From Trichostrongylus colubriformis (taxonomy: Eukaryota; Nematoda; Chromadorea; Rhabditida; Trichostrongylidae), in the NCBI GenBank assembly GCA_963978905.1, contig OZ022256.1:28173426-28237425 (forward strand): DNA of 64,000 nucleotides. Direction: 5' to 3'. Each line of letters starts with the position of its first letter. The stretch's first letter is position 1. The translations under genes were made by a program, and so were the position numbers. Shown here piece after piece: positions 47,775 to 58,499 of this stretch. The notes beneath the pieces were generated by a model. That model did not search any database and was not told the DNA's origin. It saw only the letters and a list, made by a program, of their open reading frames with translations.

Positions 47775-48890
47775 GAGGGAGTGTAGTGACAAGTGGCACC
47801 GCTCTACTTGTTTATTCAGGTGATCGGAAGCAGATACTAACCACAGAGGGAGGGCAAGCCTTCCATCCAGATGGAAAGGGTGAATTGGCACCACACTTCT
47901 ACGGATGAGTGAAGGAGCTGACCTTTGTACCATATGTCGAGTGGCATCCGCAATTTACGGGGTACGCCAGATCACATTCAACAATAAAACTCTGAATGAA
48001 AGTACAGGGTGGCTGAAAAGTATAAGACACCATGTTTCTGAGTGTAATTTCCATGATAGGGACCAGAGAAACAAACGACTTCAATCAAAGATAGACGACG
48101 TTTGTACGAGCATTATATCACACAAGGCGCATGAAATTAGTCATTTTTCTTTGATGCAAACTTTCAGGAGTTCAAAAATCGAACCCACCTGCGCTGCACG
48201 CACTCTACGTCGACGTCGCTTCACATCTTCTGAAGTTTCAAACATCAACGATGCGAAGTTCATTATGCACAGTACACTGCACGTAAGTTCCGTAGTCGAG
48301 TTTCTGATGACCTGCATCAAAGGAAAAGCTTGAAGGAACCGGAAGGAGCCGGGAGAAAGAGGGAGAAGAAAAGAAATTTTTTTCTGAAAGTGAGGTCAAA
48401 AGCATTTGAGGTTAAAAGCGATTATCGGTAGAGAAAGCCGGATTCAAAAGCGCGACGTTATGGACTGTATTCGCATCTCTCGAGCATCTCTTTAAATGCA
48501 ACATCGTCTTTCCGAGTTGCTTGCTTGTGCAGATGTCATTTGTTGTCTCGTAGATGTACTTCATTCCTGCATGATAATGTAAAAAAGTGGAACAGGAAAC
48601 GGCTGCAGTAATGCAAAATGCTGTGTGTGCAATGCCTACAGTTCAACGAACTGCAAGCTTTACGGTAGATCTTATCGTAATCAAAATTATCACTTCCCGG
48701 TGTCTTTCAATGTTATCGCCTTTTGTGGTGTACAAATTATATGACTGTGTCTTATCTTACAGTGTAACTTTGCCTATCTGATCCTTATCTTGAAATGCGC
48801 TTGCGTGAAAAACATGGTGTCCTATACTTCCCAGCCACTTTGTAGAATGTACGGCGCATCTCAATAAACGATTGATTGGCACCTGAGGCT
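47775..48890 (+). mobile_element. SINE split by a mariner-like insertion
   Basis: 47775-48004 matches the SINE body (GGGAGTGTAGTGACAAGTGG at the start, GCAAGCCTTCCATCCAGATG in the middle). The remaining 3' end, GAATGTACGGCGCATCTCAA then GATTGATTGGCACC, resumes at 48845. The break falls exactly at a TA where the intact SINE reads CTAGAATGTGC. The B-box region of this copy is degraded, so the SINE is older than the insertion. Confidence 0.8.
48005..48842. mobile_element. Non-autonomous mariner-like element inside a SINE
   Basis: Left end CAGGGTGGCTGAAAAGTATA continuing to AGACACCATGTTT, and right end AAACATGGTGTCCTATACTT continuing to CCCAGCCACTTTG, form ~32-bp inverted repeats with a few differences, flanked by TA on both sides. 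Length is 838 bp. I find no transposase motifs in any frame, so mobilisation would depend on another element. The end sequence shares its first nine bases (CAGGGTGGC) with the element at 8422, suggesting a related transposase. Confidence 0.85.
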
Positions 48891-49610
48891 TTATTCGTTT
48901 GCCCCGTTGTAGAGCAAACGAAGAGCGGTTTTTATTTCCATCAGGAACAAAAATATCAAAATTTGTCGAGTCTTTCGATTGTGGTCGTTGTCAAGGAATA
49001 CCAATTGGAGAATTCCATAAAATCATGCCTATCATGCCTATCGGTGGAATGATGGATGGAACCACTTCAGGGGTCATCAGCAGCCAGTTCTCCTTGCCGT
49101 TGCTTCCAATTAGTCGCGTCGCTTTCTTCGACTCTTTGCCATATCGAATGTGGTCTGAAAACCGCGGCGGTGCCTTTTGACCGTGCGGTGGTAAGAAATT
49201 ACCCTATATCGCGGTGTTGGAGTCAAGGCTTCACCAAAAGTCCTAAAGTCGCGGTACACAAAGAAAAACGTGGTCCATGAAATGACCGAAAAACCCATTC
49301 ATTGTTGTTTCCATCACCCTATTTGCTTAGATACTCACTGACAACTTCCTATTCTCGCATTTGAAAAAACCATTCCATTTTGAAAGGTTGGGACGGTAAG
49401 CCAGAAAGCATCATGGATGAAAATTGGCCATGTTCTTCAGGAGTCGTATGGTATTTCACGTGTTTCATAGAATTACAAAAGATCGAAAATCATACTTTTG
49501 TTTGAGTGGAAAATAAGAAAAGCAGGAAATAATTTGAATGATTTACCTCCTGAGCGCTTTCACGAATACCCTCATGAGAAAGACATGTATTAAGACTTGT
49601 CGTGTGCCTC
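48891..49610. other. Non-coding stretch
   Basis: Nothing recognised. Confidence 0.4.
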
Positions 49611-49619
49611 GGTTATGGT

Positions 49620-49859
49620 GGGCGTGTACCCTTGAGTCAGTATTTCGCACAACGACGAGCGGCGTGCGACGCAGCGTGTGCGAGCTATGCGCGTCGCGGT
49701 AGTCACGTCTTAGAACGATTACACGATAATGCTAGGGGCGCGATACGCAGTTGACATGTAATCGCTTCAAGACCCAACAACATGGCGGCTTCAGCTCGTC
49801 CGCATTGTTTCGCTTGCGACATACCGCGGTGCGAAATCCTGACATAAGGGTACACACCC
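49620..49859. mobile_element. MULE-like MITE, 240 bp
   Basis: Starts GGGCGTGTACCCTTGAGTCA and ends TGACATAAGGGTACACACCC. The flanks GGTTATGGT (49611-49619) and GGTTGCGGT (49860-49868) agree at 7 of 9 positions, consistent with an old 9-bp target duplication. The interior includes a segment that is the reverse-orientation counterpart of the element at 15510 (ACCCAACAACATGGCGGC and GCATTGTTTCGCTTGCG). Confidence 0.8.
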
Positions 49860-49869
49860 GGTTGCGGTG

Positions 49870-50975
49870 AGCTGAGCTTGCCAAGTTCATGTACATGCAG
49901 ATATGGTCTCGTGGCTCCTTTCTACTACAACGGGTTCATTCGAGAGCTCATGAGATGACGCAAACGTTTGGGCCCGCCCAGCTGTTCACAAACAAACTGC
50001 AAAGCATTGTTTTCAAAGAGTTGTTTCTATTGGATTTTCAATCCTGCACAAAACGTTTGTCCATGGACTACGGTAAAAAATTACACCTAATCACCTGTGA
50101 AAATAAGGAAGTCTTCCGTGCACTATTCGTCTGAATGCATCACTGAGCACGGGCAATGAAGGAACATGGCTTGGCAGGGGGAATTTCAAGGCTGCAGTGA
50201 TATATTGTAGTCTTTGCCTCATTTTCAACCATCGAAGTTGGAAAAAATAGAATTGTTTGTCGGGGTGGGAGATGTCGCTTTGAGTGACACGACATCAGTT
50301 TAGCGTCGTCGATATGAGATTTATTGTTACAAAGCACATAAATCGGCGAAAAACGATTGATTTTATGGCACCAATGTGCGGTTACTTGAAAGACACTCAT
50401 ACGTCATTAATCTCAAAGTAATATGGGGGCAACATCATAAATTACTCCCCGATAGTAGTCGTAAAGAACGTACGGCCGGAAGATGCGGAGGTCATCATTC
50501 CTCGCCTCGCAGATGGGACCTAATCACACGTTTTCACGGGGACCATTTCTCCCTCTTCTTCGTCATCGAAAGGGATACGAAGTGAACAGTCGCTTCATTG
50601 AAATATATAGTTGTGTTCGGTTCTCATTGCTTAGACCGACTCTGCTTTTCAATAGAAGAACGGTGAATGTTCCCTGATCAGATGAAGGCTTCCAAAGGTC
50701 CTCCCTCGATTGCGGTTCATGTACACACAGCTCAGTTCTGAGCATATTTCTGGAAAAACCGGGGACAAATAATAGAGGTAGCAATTGTACAAAATAACAC
50801 AGTAACGTGACGGAACAACTGACTTTCAGCAATGAACTGGTGAGCATGCAAAAATCAGAGAAGTTGTAATCTTGTGAAAGTGTTTGATTGGGATTAATTT
50901 TGCTAGATCGTCGATTAATTGTGGAATGTGAAACAACCGCAATAGCTGCCCGGTCCTTATAGTGAATTATGATTC
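49870..50975. other. Non-coding stretch
   Basis: The 147-codon minus frame at 50563-51006 has no known motif. Nothing else recognised. Confidence 0.4.
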
Positions 50976-50979
50976 GAGG

Positions 50980-51770
50980 CGCTAGTAGTACAACAATAGA
51001 GAACAAACGGAATCAAACGAGAAATGAGAATTCGAAAACGTTTCTTCTCACTCCTTCCCCTTCCCTCGCATTCTAGCCGCCGTCATTCCTGGCCGATCAA
51101 ATCACTCCTCTGTCTAGGAATCCTCGACTTCGAGCTTACCCTGTAAGGAGTACTTAAGCATTGTCTTGTCCCGAAGCCTCATGTTGATCTGAATGTGTAT
51201 AAGGCAATGTGAGACTTCCAAAATTTATTCCAAAAGACTCAAAACAGCTTTTACAAAACCGATTGCAAAAATTGGTTGCAAAAGATATTTTAGCCTTATA
51301 GGCAAGCTTTCGGCGCCTAGCGCCTTTATCAAGCCTTTACTTAGTACAAATACGACTGTAGACTCTCCAACAGAGTCTATAAATAAAATCTAATTTGTAC
51401 ATTTTCAGGCTTGATAAAGGCGCTAGGCGCCGAAAGCTTGCCTATAAGGCTAAAATATCTTTTGCAACCAATTTTTGCAATCGGTTTTGTAAAAGCTGTT
51501 TTGAGTCTTTTGGAATAAATTTTGGAAGTCTCACATTGCCTTATACACATTCCTGTAAGGAGTGTCGAGGAATCCTCTACTCCCTGTTTACCCTGTGAGA
51601 CGGCGAGGGGCTCGCGACAGTTGCCTCGTCTTAGCAGCAACTCGCAAATCGGCAACCACACAACCCAGCATGCAGGCAAACGAGGCAGTGCCAAAGAGCT
51701 CAAAGCATGTCTTTCAATGCGAGTTTCCCACTGGTCATCTCTTCTAAACTGGATTAATTATTTGCAGAGA
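50980..51770 (+). repeat. Dispersed repeat family R1, copy 4, interrupted
   Basis: The left part (GTACAACAATAGAGAACAAA, then CTAGCCGCCG and TCCTGGCCGATC) and right part (CAGCAACTCGCAAATCGGC, then TTCCCACTGGTCATCTCTTC) match other R1 copies. The long palindrome at 51191-51552 lies between them. CCTGTAAGGAGT occurs on both sides of the palindrome (51140 and 51552), so the interruption involved a local duplication. Confidence 0.6.
51191..51552. repeat. Long palindrome with perfect 146-bp arms
   Basis: 51191-51336 and 51407-51552 are exact reverse complements over all 146 bp as far as I can read; the spacer is 70 bp (51337-51406) and contains its own small hairpin (AGACTCT...AGAGTCT). The arms are AT-rich except for GGCGCTAGGCGCC. 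The same peptide is encoded inward from both ends, a trivial result of the symmetry. Perfect identity suggests gene conversion, recent formation or an assembly artefact. Transcribed, it would form a long double-stranded hairpin. Confidence 0.95.
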
Positions 51771-53155
51771 ACATGACTTCTCAGCTCTCATTTTTCCTTG
51801 CCCATAGCAGCGGCTCTAAAAACACCATCCATAAACAGAGTGGACGGGCATTGCGAGATTTGATTTCGAAGCTGATATCAAAGGCGAAGCTAAAAGCGCA
51901 TGCTCGCCCTGTAACCCATGGCCGAGCTTTACCTCATACATCACTAGGCTCCAGCCATGGAATGGATTGTAGTAAGTACGTTCACCTTTCTAACAAGCAA
52001 CTTGTGTCGCATTTATCTCTTCCAGTCCAACGGAGATGTTGCGAAGAAACATATGGCAAAATATGTGAATCACTAAGTCCATGATAATCAGAAAGAAAAT
52101 ATGAAAAGGAATAAGAAACAAGTGTGCTGAAGGAACTGACCATGAGAATACAAGACAAAATAATAGGAGTTTTTCGAAAACACTTGAACCGAGTCGACGT
52201 CTGGGACGGTAACCGATGATAGATGGAGCCTTTCCATTGTGTATGGAGTACCGCAAGAGCCTCATTACGAGATCTTCATTTCACACTCGGATGCTTCTAT
52301 GACAAATCTTTTTTGGAAAGAATTGAAATGCCAATGGACACAAGATCTTTGATTGATTAGACGTGAATCCTCAATTCTTAGAGCATTACGTAAATAAAAC
52401 ATCTCCTAAGTTTTCGATGACAGATTAATGTGGCTAATGTTTCCTCGTACTCCCTCATATACCTCTTTTGTTAGAACCATAATTCATGCGATGCAACGGG
52501 CGCTAAGTTTGAAAGTGTTTGACCCCGTGCTTACTGCACAGGGTTGGCACTTTGTATCGTTATTTCGGAGTTCCCCTTTTTCAATCTTCGATTCCTGGAA
52601 TTATAGAATCACTTCATTTATGATTTCGACCAGGTTCTTTCGGAAGAGACAGAGTAGCGGTCTAAAATATAGGCGTTTCTGGATTTTAACCTCAGCTTTG
52701 GTAGACGTCCACTTAGTGGGCGAATTTTTTCGTATTTTTAAATCAGCTGTCACTCAATGAAAGAAATTAACTCAGCAGAGCATGGTGCTTAGTGGAGAAT
52801 GTAAAATTTATCCAACTGAAAATCCTGAAAATGGTGAACTCCCTGCCTCAGTGCTGTAAAATGTTGTCACGATTCCAAGTGGAATGTACAAAGTACTAGC
52901 TTTATTCCATGTTACTTCCTGCACACCTACCTTTTTTGATAAGTTATAGGCTTTTTATGGCTAATTGAATTCTTTTGCAGAGTTTAGGTATTTTTCAGCC
53001 TCCACCCAGCACCCTACTGTGCCGAGCTACCTTGTTTCATTGAGTAACTGTTGATTTCAGAATACAAAAAAATTGAACGAACTGGGTATACGTCTACCAC
53101 TGTTGCTGAAATTCAAAGCCGCATATACCTTTTTCCCTACTGTAGGTCACCATAC
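51771..53155. other. Non-coding stretch
   Basis: Frames at 51773-52084 and 52428-52760 lack known motifs. Nothing recognised. Confidence 0.4.
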
Positions 53156-53158
53156 AAA

Positions 53159-53256
53159 GTGGGGCGAATAGCTCGCACCATCGCGCCGCACACCGGACAC
53201 CGCAACGCGAGTTTTCTGTCATAATGGCACACCCCGATATTTGCTATCTTCGTCGC
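53159..53256. mobile_element. Short MITE fragment, GGGTGT family
   Basis: AGCTCGCACCATCGCGCCGC and CCGCAACGCGAGTTTTCTGT, then CACACCCC, parallel AGCTCGCACCATCGCCTCGC and CCGCAACGCAGATTTCC in the element at 37264-37506. Apparently only the right portion is retained. Confidence 0.6.
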
Positions 53257-53259
53257 AGT

Positions 53260-54745
53260 TAACATAACAGTCGAGCTGATGGTGAATGGTGTATTGTGTG
53301 CATATCTGTTACCGAATTCTGAACAATTGTGCGGAATTGGAGGCCCATTCAGATTTTCTCCAAAGAGAATCATTGCCCTTTTTCAGTGAGACATAAGTCC
53401 ACTGAAATGAAACGACTGTGCAGGTTTCAAGACTTAGAACGAGTGATAGGGCAGCTCGGACATTCCAATCAGGTTGGTTTCATACTCTGCGACGAGGCGA
53501 CGCCTCCTGTGCACTTTATTTGTGACCTGTGACTTGATCGTATATGGAATATTTCAAGCCACAGCCATGTACCTAGCGAATGGTGGTTAAAAAATATTTG
53601 GAGATTCATGATTACTATCATTAAAAATACGAAAAGTGAAAAAGGAATGAAAGAAGATGAGTAAACGTTAGATTGCACTATCAATAAATGAAACACGATT
53701 GGGTCTCAAGTTATAAATAAAGCGCACCCAGCAAACGTCGCCGACAACTTCATTCTTAGGGCTATGGGAGACTACAGTTTCCAGCAATTCTTGTGGATTT
53801 TTCTGTTTAGTGTGGGTTAAAATCGCATCTCCTTTTCTATATTTGAGCCAAGTACAGGTTAATCTTCTGGCAATTGAGGAATGCACCTTTGAAGAGTACT
53901 CCGCTGTGGTTCATTTGTTGCTTATTGTTGTACTAAAAGAAGCAATTTCGCCCGATAGACCGTGAACGAGAAGAAGATCCATGGTGTTTCAGTTCACGTG
54001 TTGCGCGCCACACTTTCGATGAATTGCAGCATAAGCACATATCCTGCTCGGAGCGAGAGTCGAAGCGGTAACGGTTCACCTATCAAACTCTGGTTCAGAT
54101 TCAATTTTAGCTACAGTTCTAGTTAAACTTAGATAGGAGATCATTTTATGTTCAATGAATGTATTTGAGTTCCTTCTTACCGAACCTTTCCGCTCCCTTT
54201 CAGTCTTTCTCAAGATTCCAGTGGTTTGGCAACTGCACGCTCGATCTCTGGTGCTTGTGCTAATCACAGTAACACGCGCACACTCTTATGAAATGTGTTA
54301 ACCAGTGGAAAAAGATGGTCTTTCCTTAACGCTTCTTCCGCTTCCAAAATCCCTCCAACCACGGGTCATCTCTCTCGAAGCAGCCCTAATTACCGTGTAG
54401 AATTATTGTGCAGTTCCTCCTAAGTGTATGGTTGCAGCTGCAACGCTCCTCTATAGCAGTGCGGCGAAAAGGCGTTCCCGCGTGATTTTCAGTATTTTAC
54501 GGCAGTAACTGTATGTATAGTATCACCAATTTCTCTGCATATTCATCGTTTTCGGTGACGCTAATCCGAGTGCCTACCTTTCCCGTGGTCTGGCCCAATA
54601 ACGCAGCTCAGGGACAACAAAGAGATCCCAATTTTTAATATTATCTGTAGTTTCCTTTTTTAGGAACTGGGAAATGAACTCTGTACCGCGTGGCTTGAAA
54701 ACTGTGTTACGATCTTTTGTGCGTGATAAGGATAAGCATGGAAAC
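53260..54745. other. Non-coding stretch
   Basis: Nothing recognised. Confidence 0.4.
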
Positions 54746-54747
54746 TG

Positions 54748-55590
54748 ACTAGGGGAGGTATTTTACTTCCATAGAACTTTGAAATGAAACCCAGGGGGAT
54801 CGATAGAGCTTCGAACGCTGATTATAACTGTGAAAACCAAAATTGCCAAATGGCATTTTGAAGCGAGTTACGATGGATCAAAGTTTGCCTGTGACATCTC
54901 AATGGCCCAACCTCGGAAAATTGGGGGTGGCCAGGGGTTAAGTAGGAGTTTTTTGAATTTCCTTCCACAAAAAAATCCTGCAAGCTGAACAAGATAACCT
55001 AAACATACCTATCACACGTGCCCATCACACTAAACGCACGTAACAAGAGCCAAATAAGAGCATTTGCTCGGCAAGGGTCAACGACTTCTCCTCTGTTGAA
55101 TGGGTTGCCAGCCATAGCCCATCAATTTTTCCGTTCGGTCAGATTCTCGAACTAGCTGAAAAGTTGTCCCATGGGGTAGTTTGATCCCCTGAACACCAAA
55201 ATCACACTGGTTTTGCGTGTAAACGTATGGCTCGCGCGCCATGGGCTCCCAAACATACCATGAAATAGTATCACTCTTTTTTTCATAAAAACCTTCATAA
55301 CTTCATTCAGGTAATTGTTTGACAGATTCTGAATACAGATTTGAGATAAGCATTTTGAAGCGCGTACAGTGATATGTCTCATTGCAAATGGCCATTTCAA
55401 CAAGCGTCTGATGGCAGAAGGCCTCGCCACGGAGGTATCACAGGCAAACTTTGACCCCTCATAACTCGCTTCAGGATGCCATTTGGCAATTTTGGTTTTC
55501 ACAGTTATAATCAGCGTTCAAAGCTCTATCCATCCCCCCCCCCGGTCCCATTTCAAAGTTCCATGGGAAGTTAAATACCTTCCCTAGTGA
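54748..55590. mobile_element. Foldback element with ~155-bp arms
   Basis: The left arm, about 54748-54905 (CTAGGGGAGGTATTTTACTT, then TTGCCAAATGGCATTTTGAA), has its diverged complement at about 55425-55590 (GGATGCCATTTGGCAATTTT, then AAATACCTTCCCTAGT). The spacer is about 520 bp without recognised coding content. Differences between arms, including a long C run near 55533, indicate age. Class unknown. Confidence 0.75.
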
Positions 55591-55734
55591 GGGTAACTTG
55601 TGTGTTGGTCGTACCGGTTTCTCGCGTTTCCACGTTGAGTGTAGAACAGCACCCTTGCAATGCAGCCCCCTCTTCCAGAAGAATTTGCGCCGGACTAAGA
55701 TTGGTGATAGGTGCAATATGGTCTACTTACAAAA

Positions 55735-55880
55735 TAATGTTGGGAGTGTACAAGTCAGTATTTCATCAGCGTTTCCGAATGTTTCTAACAGGGGGACGCA
55801 AGGCTCGGTTGACCTGACCTGGCATCGATCAGATGCTTCGTCTCTGGACCATAAGAGTGCGAGTGATGCCATTTGTCACA
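55735..55880 (-). repeat. Degenerate SINE copy (minus strand)
   Basis: The plus strand shows GTACAAGTCAGTATTT, GCAAGGCTCGGTTGACCTG, GGCATCGATCAGATGCTTC and GGACCATAAGAGTG in the order expected for a reversed SINE (compare 38010-38150). Diverged and truncated. Confidence 0.55.
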
Positions 55881-55964
55881 CTATGCCCCTTTCTATAATT
55901 GTGCTCAGTACCCGTGAAGAAAATCGTGCGGGGAGAAATGACTCTCTGTTACCTATCTATTTAT

Positions 55965-56225
55965 GCTGTATTTACATAACAAGGGCCGCATGCAAAGCCT
56001 GCAAAATGAGAATCCTGACGAGAGACAGCTCTTCAAAGTAGTGGGCGAGGGGCGAGACCTCAGAGTTAATGGCTGCCTCGTCGTCGGCAGCGGTTGGAGC
56101 GACAAGACGGGCATTAACTCTGAGGCCCCGCTCCCTCGGCCACCATTCTGAGGAGCTGTATCTTCGCAGGATTCTCAATTTTTCGTGTTAAATTTTGCCT
56201 GCATTCCTTATTAGGCAATTGTAAC
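55965..56225. repeat. R3-family inverted-repeat element
   Basis: The left side GCATGCAAAGCCTGC...GAGAATCCTG and right side CAGGATTCTCAATTTTTCGT...GCCTGCATTCCTTATTAGGC are inverted. The centre holds a second inverted pair, CCTCAGAGTTAATG at 56060 and CATTAACTCTGAGG at 56111. Related to 40591-40933. Confidence 0.65.
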
Positions 56226-56275
56226 AAAACTCTCCGAGTTCTCTCTTCTTGGAACTTCTGCATGTTGTTCAATTT

Positions 56276-56590
56276 TTCGCGTGCTGTTTTGCCAAACGAG
56301 GTTTTTAGGTGGATCAGTTTTAATGCTTGACGTTTCGACCCTTTCGTCGTCTTCAGAGGCCCCGCAATCCACCGCGAGTGGTAGAACGTCACTACCGACT
56401 CGTGTTAGTATGATGAGCGACTATATTACTCTATCACTCTAGTCGCTCTTCATACTAACACGAGTCGGTAGCGACGTCCTACCACTCGCGGTGGATCACG
56501 GAGCCTCCGAAGGCGACGAAAGGGTCGAAACGTCAGGCCATTAACAAAACTGATCTACCTAAAAACCTCGTTCGCAAAACAGCACACGAA
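56276..56590. repeat. Foldback element, ~147-bp arms
   Basis: TTCGCGTGCTGTTTTGC at 56276 pairs with GCAAAACAGCACACGAA ending 56590. Pairing continues inward with some mismatches through GACGTTTCGACCCTTTCGTC and ACCGACTCGTGTTAGTATGA to an 18-nt loop at 56423-56440. Non-coding. Confidence 0.85.
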
Positions 56591-56939
56591 TAAATGTAAC
56601 AGAAGTATGTGGATAACGGAGAAACCCATTTTCCGTGTAAGACTCGTATAATAAGATCCGATCTCCACGATTCTTTTGCAGATTTTCTTGATTCGTTTGT
56701 TGCCATTAGACTACCCAGCATTCGCACTCTTCGTCCGGCCGCAGTCGGCCAATTTCCACCGTTGTCCCCTTCAGAACGCGGGGTAGACTATAACAAACAG
56801 TACAGGAATATTAATACCGAATAGCAACATCACTGGTAGGCTTGGCTCGATACTGCCAGCTCGAACAGTCCCATGCTTGGGTAATTAAACTTGTATTCTC
56901 ATTCTCGTGGTAGCGACATGAGTAAGATTGTGAGGCAAC
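56591..56939. other. Non-coding stretch
   Basis: Nothing recognised. Confidence 0.35.
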
Positions 56940-57240
56940 AGCGGAGAATAACGAGATGGCTTCTTTTGTGAGATAGCAACGAAAGACAATTTCAAGATGG
57001 CTTCGTTTGTGATGAGATAGCGAGGAATAGTTTCGTTTGTCACAAAATAGCGGGAGATGATCCTGAGGTATTTTCATATATAATGAAACAGCGAAAGATC
57101 GCTTTGAGATATACAACTTTGAGATACCTTCATGCGTGATGAAGAGGCATCAAATGGTTCATTTGCGGGCTACCGAAAAGCTATAGTGAAATATGGCAAC
57201 AACGATGACAACTGTGAAATAACTTCCTTTGCAAAATCAT
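56940..57240. repeat. Degenerate tandem repeat, ~45-bp unit
   Basis: Variants of GAGATGGCTTCGTTTGTGATGAGATAGCGA recur several times (56955, 56996, 57020, 57085 and after), with drifting sequence and length. No coding sense. Confidence 0.6.
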
Positions 57241-58380
57241 GAGTGGGCAAAAAGCTTTCCCTTACGAATGAAACAATGATAACAAGTAATTCAGAAACAA
57301 TAAATGCAAATTGTGTGAGTATAGAGGATCGTTTTCATGAGTAGAAGTGGGTCAGCGGTGTCGTTGACATATTGGGATTTTTTTCCACGTGGCTATCTTG
57401 TGCTCTTTTTGGCGCCCTTCGCCTTAAAGCTCGTCGTTCATGTAGATCACGCGTCCTTTAATGACGCCGCTCTTCATCTTCGTCTCGAGTATATTAGGCA
57501 CACTCCCGCCCGCCCGACTCTCCTGCCCCCTGGCTCTTTGTGGGTTGAGTAGATTCCCATTCTTTGACAACTGCTTAGAGGTTAGCCCTTTCCTCGGAAA
57601 GGTAGCATAATGATGTGTGGTGATTTGCCATACGGCAATAGTGGCACTCAGATTGAGGATTGGTTCGGCTAGTAGAAAAGTTGGTGCGTTATCGCAAATG
57701 TGTGAATCTAGCACCAGTCTGCGCGACATGATTCGTCTCATTGCATTGATGAATGAGGTTGTACTGTTGTCGGTAATGAGTTCTATATAATCAGCCGTGT
57801 CGACGCACATGTGAAGATGCAGCCGTCTTGGTCTCGATTGCTTCCCTAATTCGACTTCTAAATGGGCTCAATAAATTGGTTCCCAATTTCCGGAAGGGAT
57901 ATGATCGTGTGACACGCCGGCCAGGTAAGCTAGTGAGAGATATTTGATGAGTTAGTTGTTCAACTTTTGGCATTGTATGAACGTATTTCCTTGACTTTCT
58001 GTCGAAGTTTGGGGATCGAGTACTTTTGGGGAATTTCTCGCACCGTGTGTGCGGTTGATCGGTGTAGTTTACTGCGCACTTTTGAATGATTAGTTGGGCT
58101 AGGGCTCTGTTCTAGAAAACTGGTTCAGTGGTGGAGTTTTGATGCCAGTGCCACTGATGTCACACAGATCGCACCACAGTTTATGCGTTAATCGAAATTA
58201 ACTCAAACTTGAGCAAGCAAACGAAGGAAGAAACTGCGAATAAATGGATACAAACGACAATCTTGGAATACTGCGCAATAAATGTTACAACCGATCATAA
58301 GAAAATGCTTATGACATAAATGAGCTATACATAAAAAAGGAGAAAGAAGTAAAAAGTTGTCGGAAAAGTTAATGTTTCAA
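57241..58380. other. Non-coding stretch, boundary to AT-rich block
   Basis: No gene recognised. Base composition becomes distinctly AT-rich from about 58200 onward, coinciding with the start of retroelement-derived sequence. Confidence 0.4.
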
Positions 58381-58390
58381 ATTAGCCTGT

Positions 58391-58469
58391 TGTTCGTTTC
58401 GACTCTTCTACCCATAAAAACCACTGTGTTTTCTATTCACCCCCGAGGCTCATCCGTGAGTTGGGGTGA
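58391..58469 (-). ncRNA. Decayed second copy of the split-hammerhead hairpin pair
   Basis: 58437-58469 forms a hairpin (TCACCCC with GGGGTGA, 7 bp). Its 19-nt loop contains GAGGCTCATCCGTGAGT, 16 of 17 identical to the loop of hairpin A at 60971-60987, while the stem sequence is unrelated. On the minus strand the core reads CGGAUGA instead of CUGAUGA, a change at the conserved U4. Next to it, 58393-58411 gives GAGTCGAAACGAAC on the minus strand, resembling the GAAAC side of hairpin B but lacking the second half of stem II and the closing strand. Probably a dead copy belonging to an older element. Confidence 0.5.
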
Positions 58470-58499
58470 TTAGAAAAACAAAGGGTAATTGAGAGGTGT

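Noticed and set aside
51400..51440. TTGATAAAGGCGC followed by GGCGCCGAAAGC in the palindrome arm, hammerhead-like
   Set aside because: The conserved G8 is A and the CUGAUGA box is otherwise broken. The hairpin is explained by the GGCGC palindrome.
51193..51703. Apparent pair of identical proteins encoded on opposite strands
   Set aside because: Direct consequence of the perfect palindrome, not two genes.
56333..56370. Complement of CTGAAGACGACGAAAGGGTC followed by GAAACGTC, hammerhead-like
   Set aside because: The bases that should form the first stem II pair do not match and stem III is almost absent. Kept only as a low-interest note.
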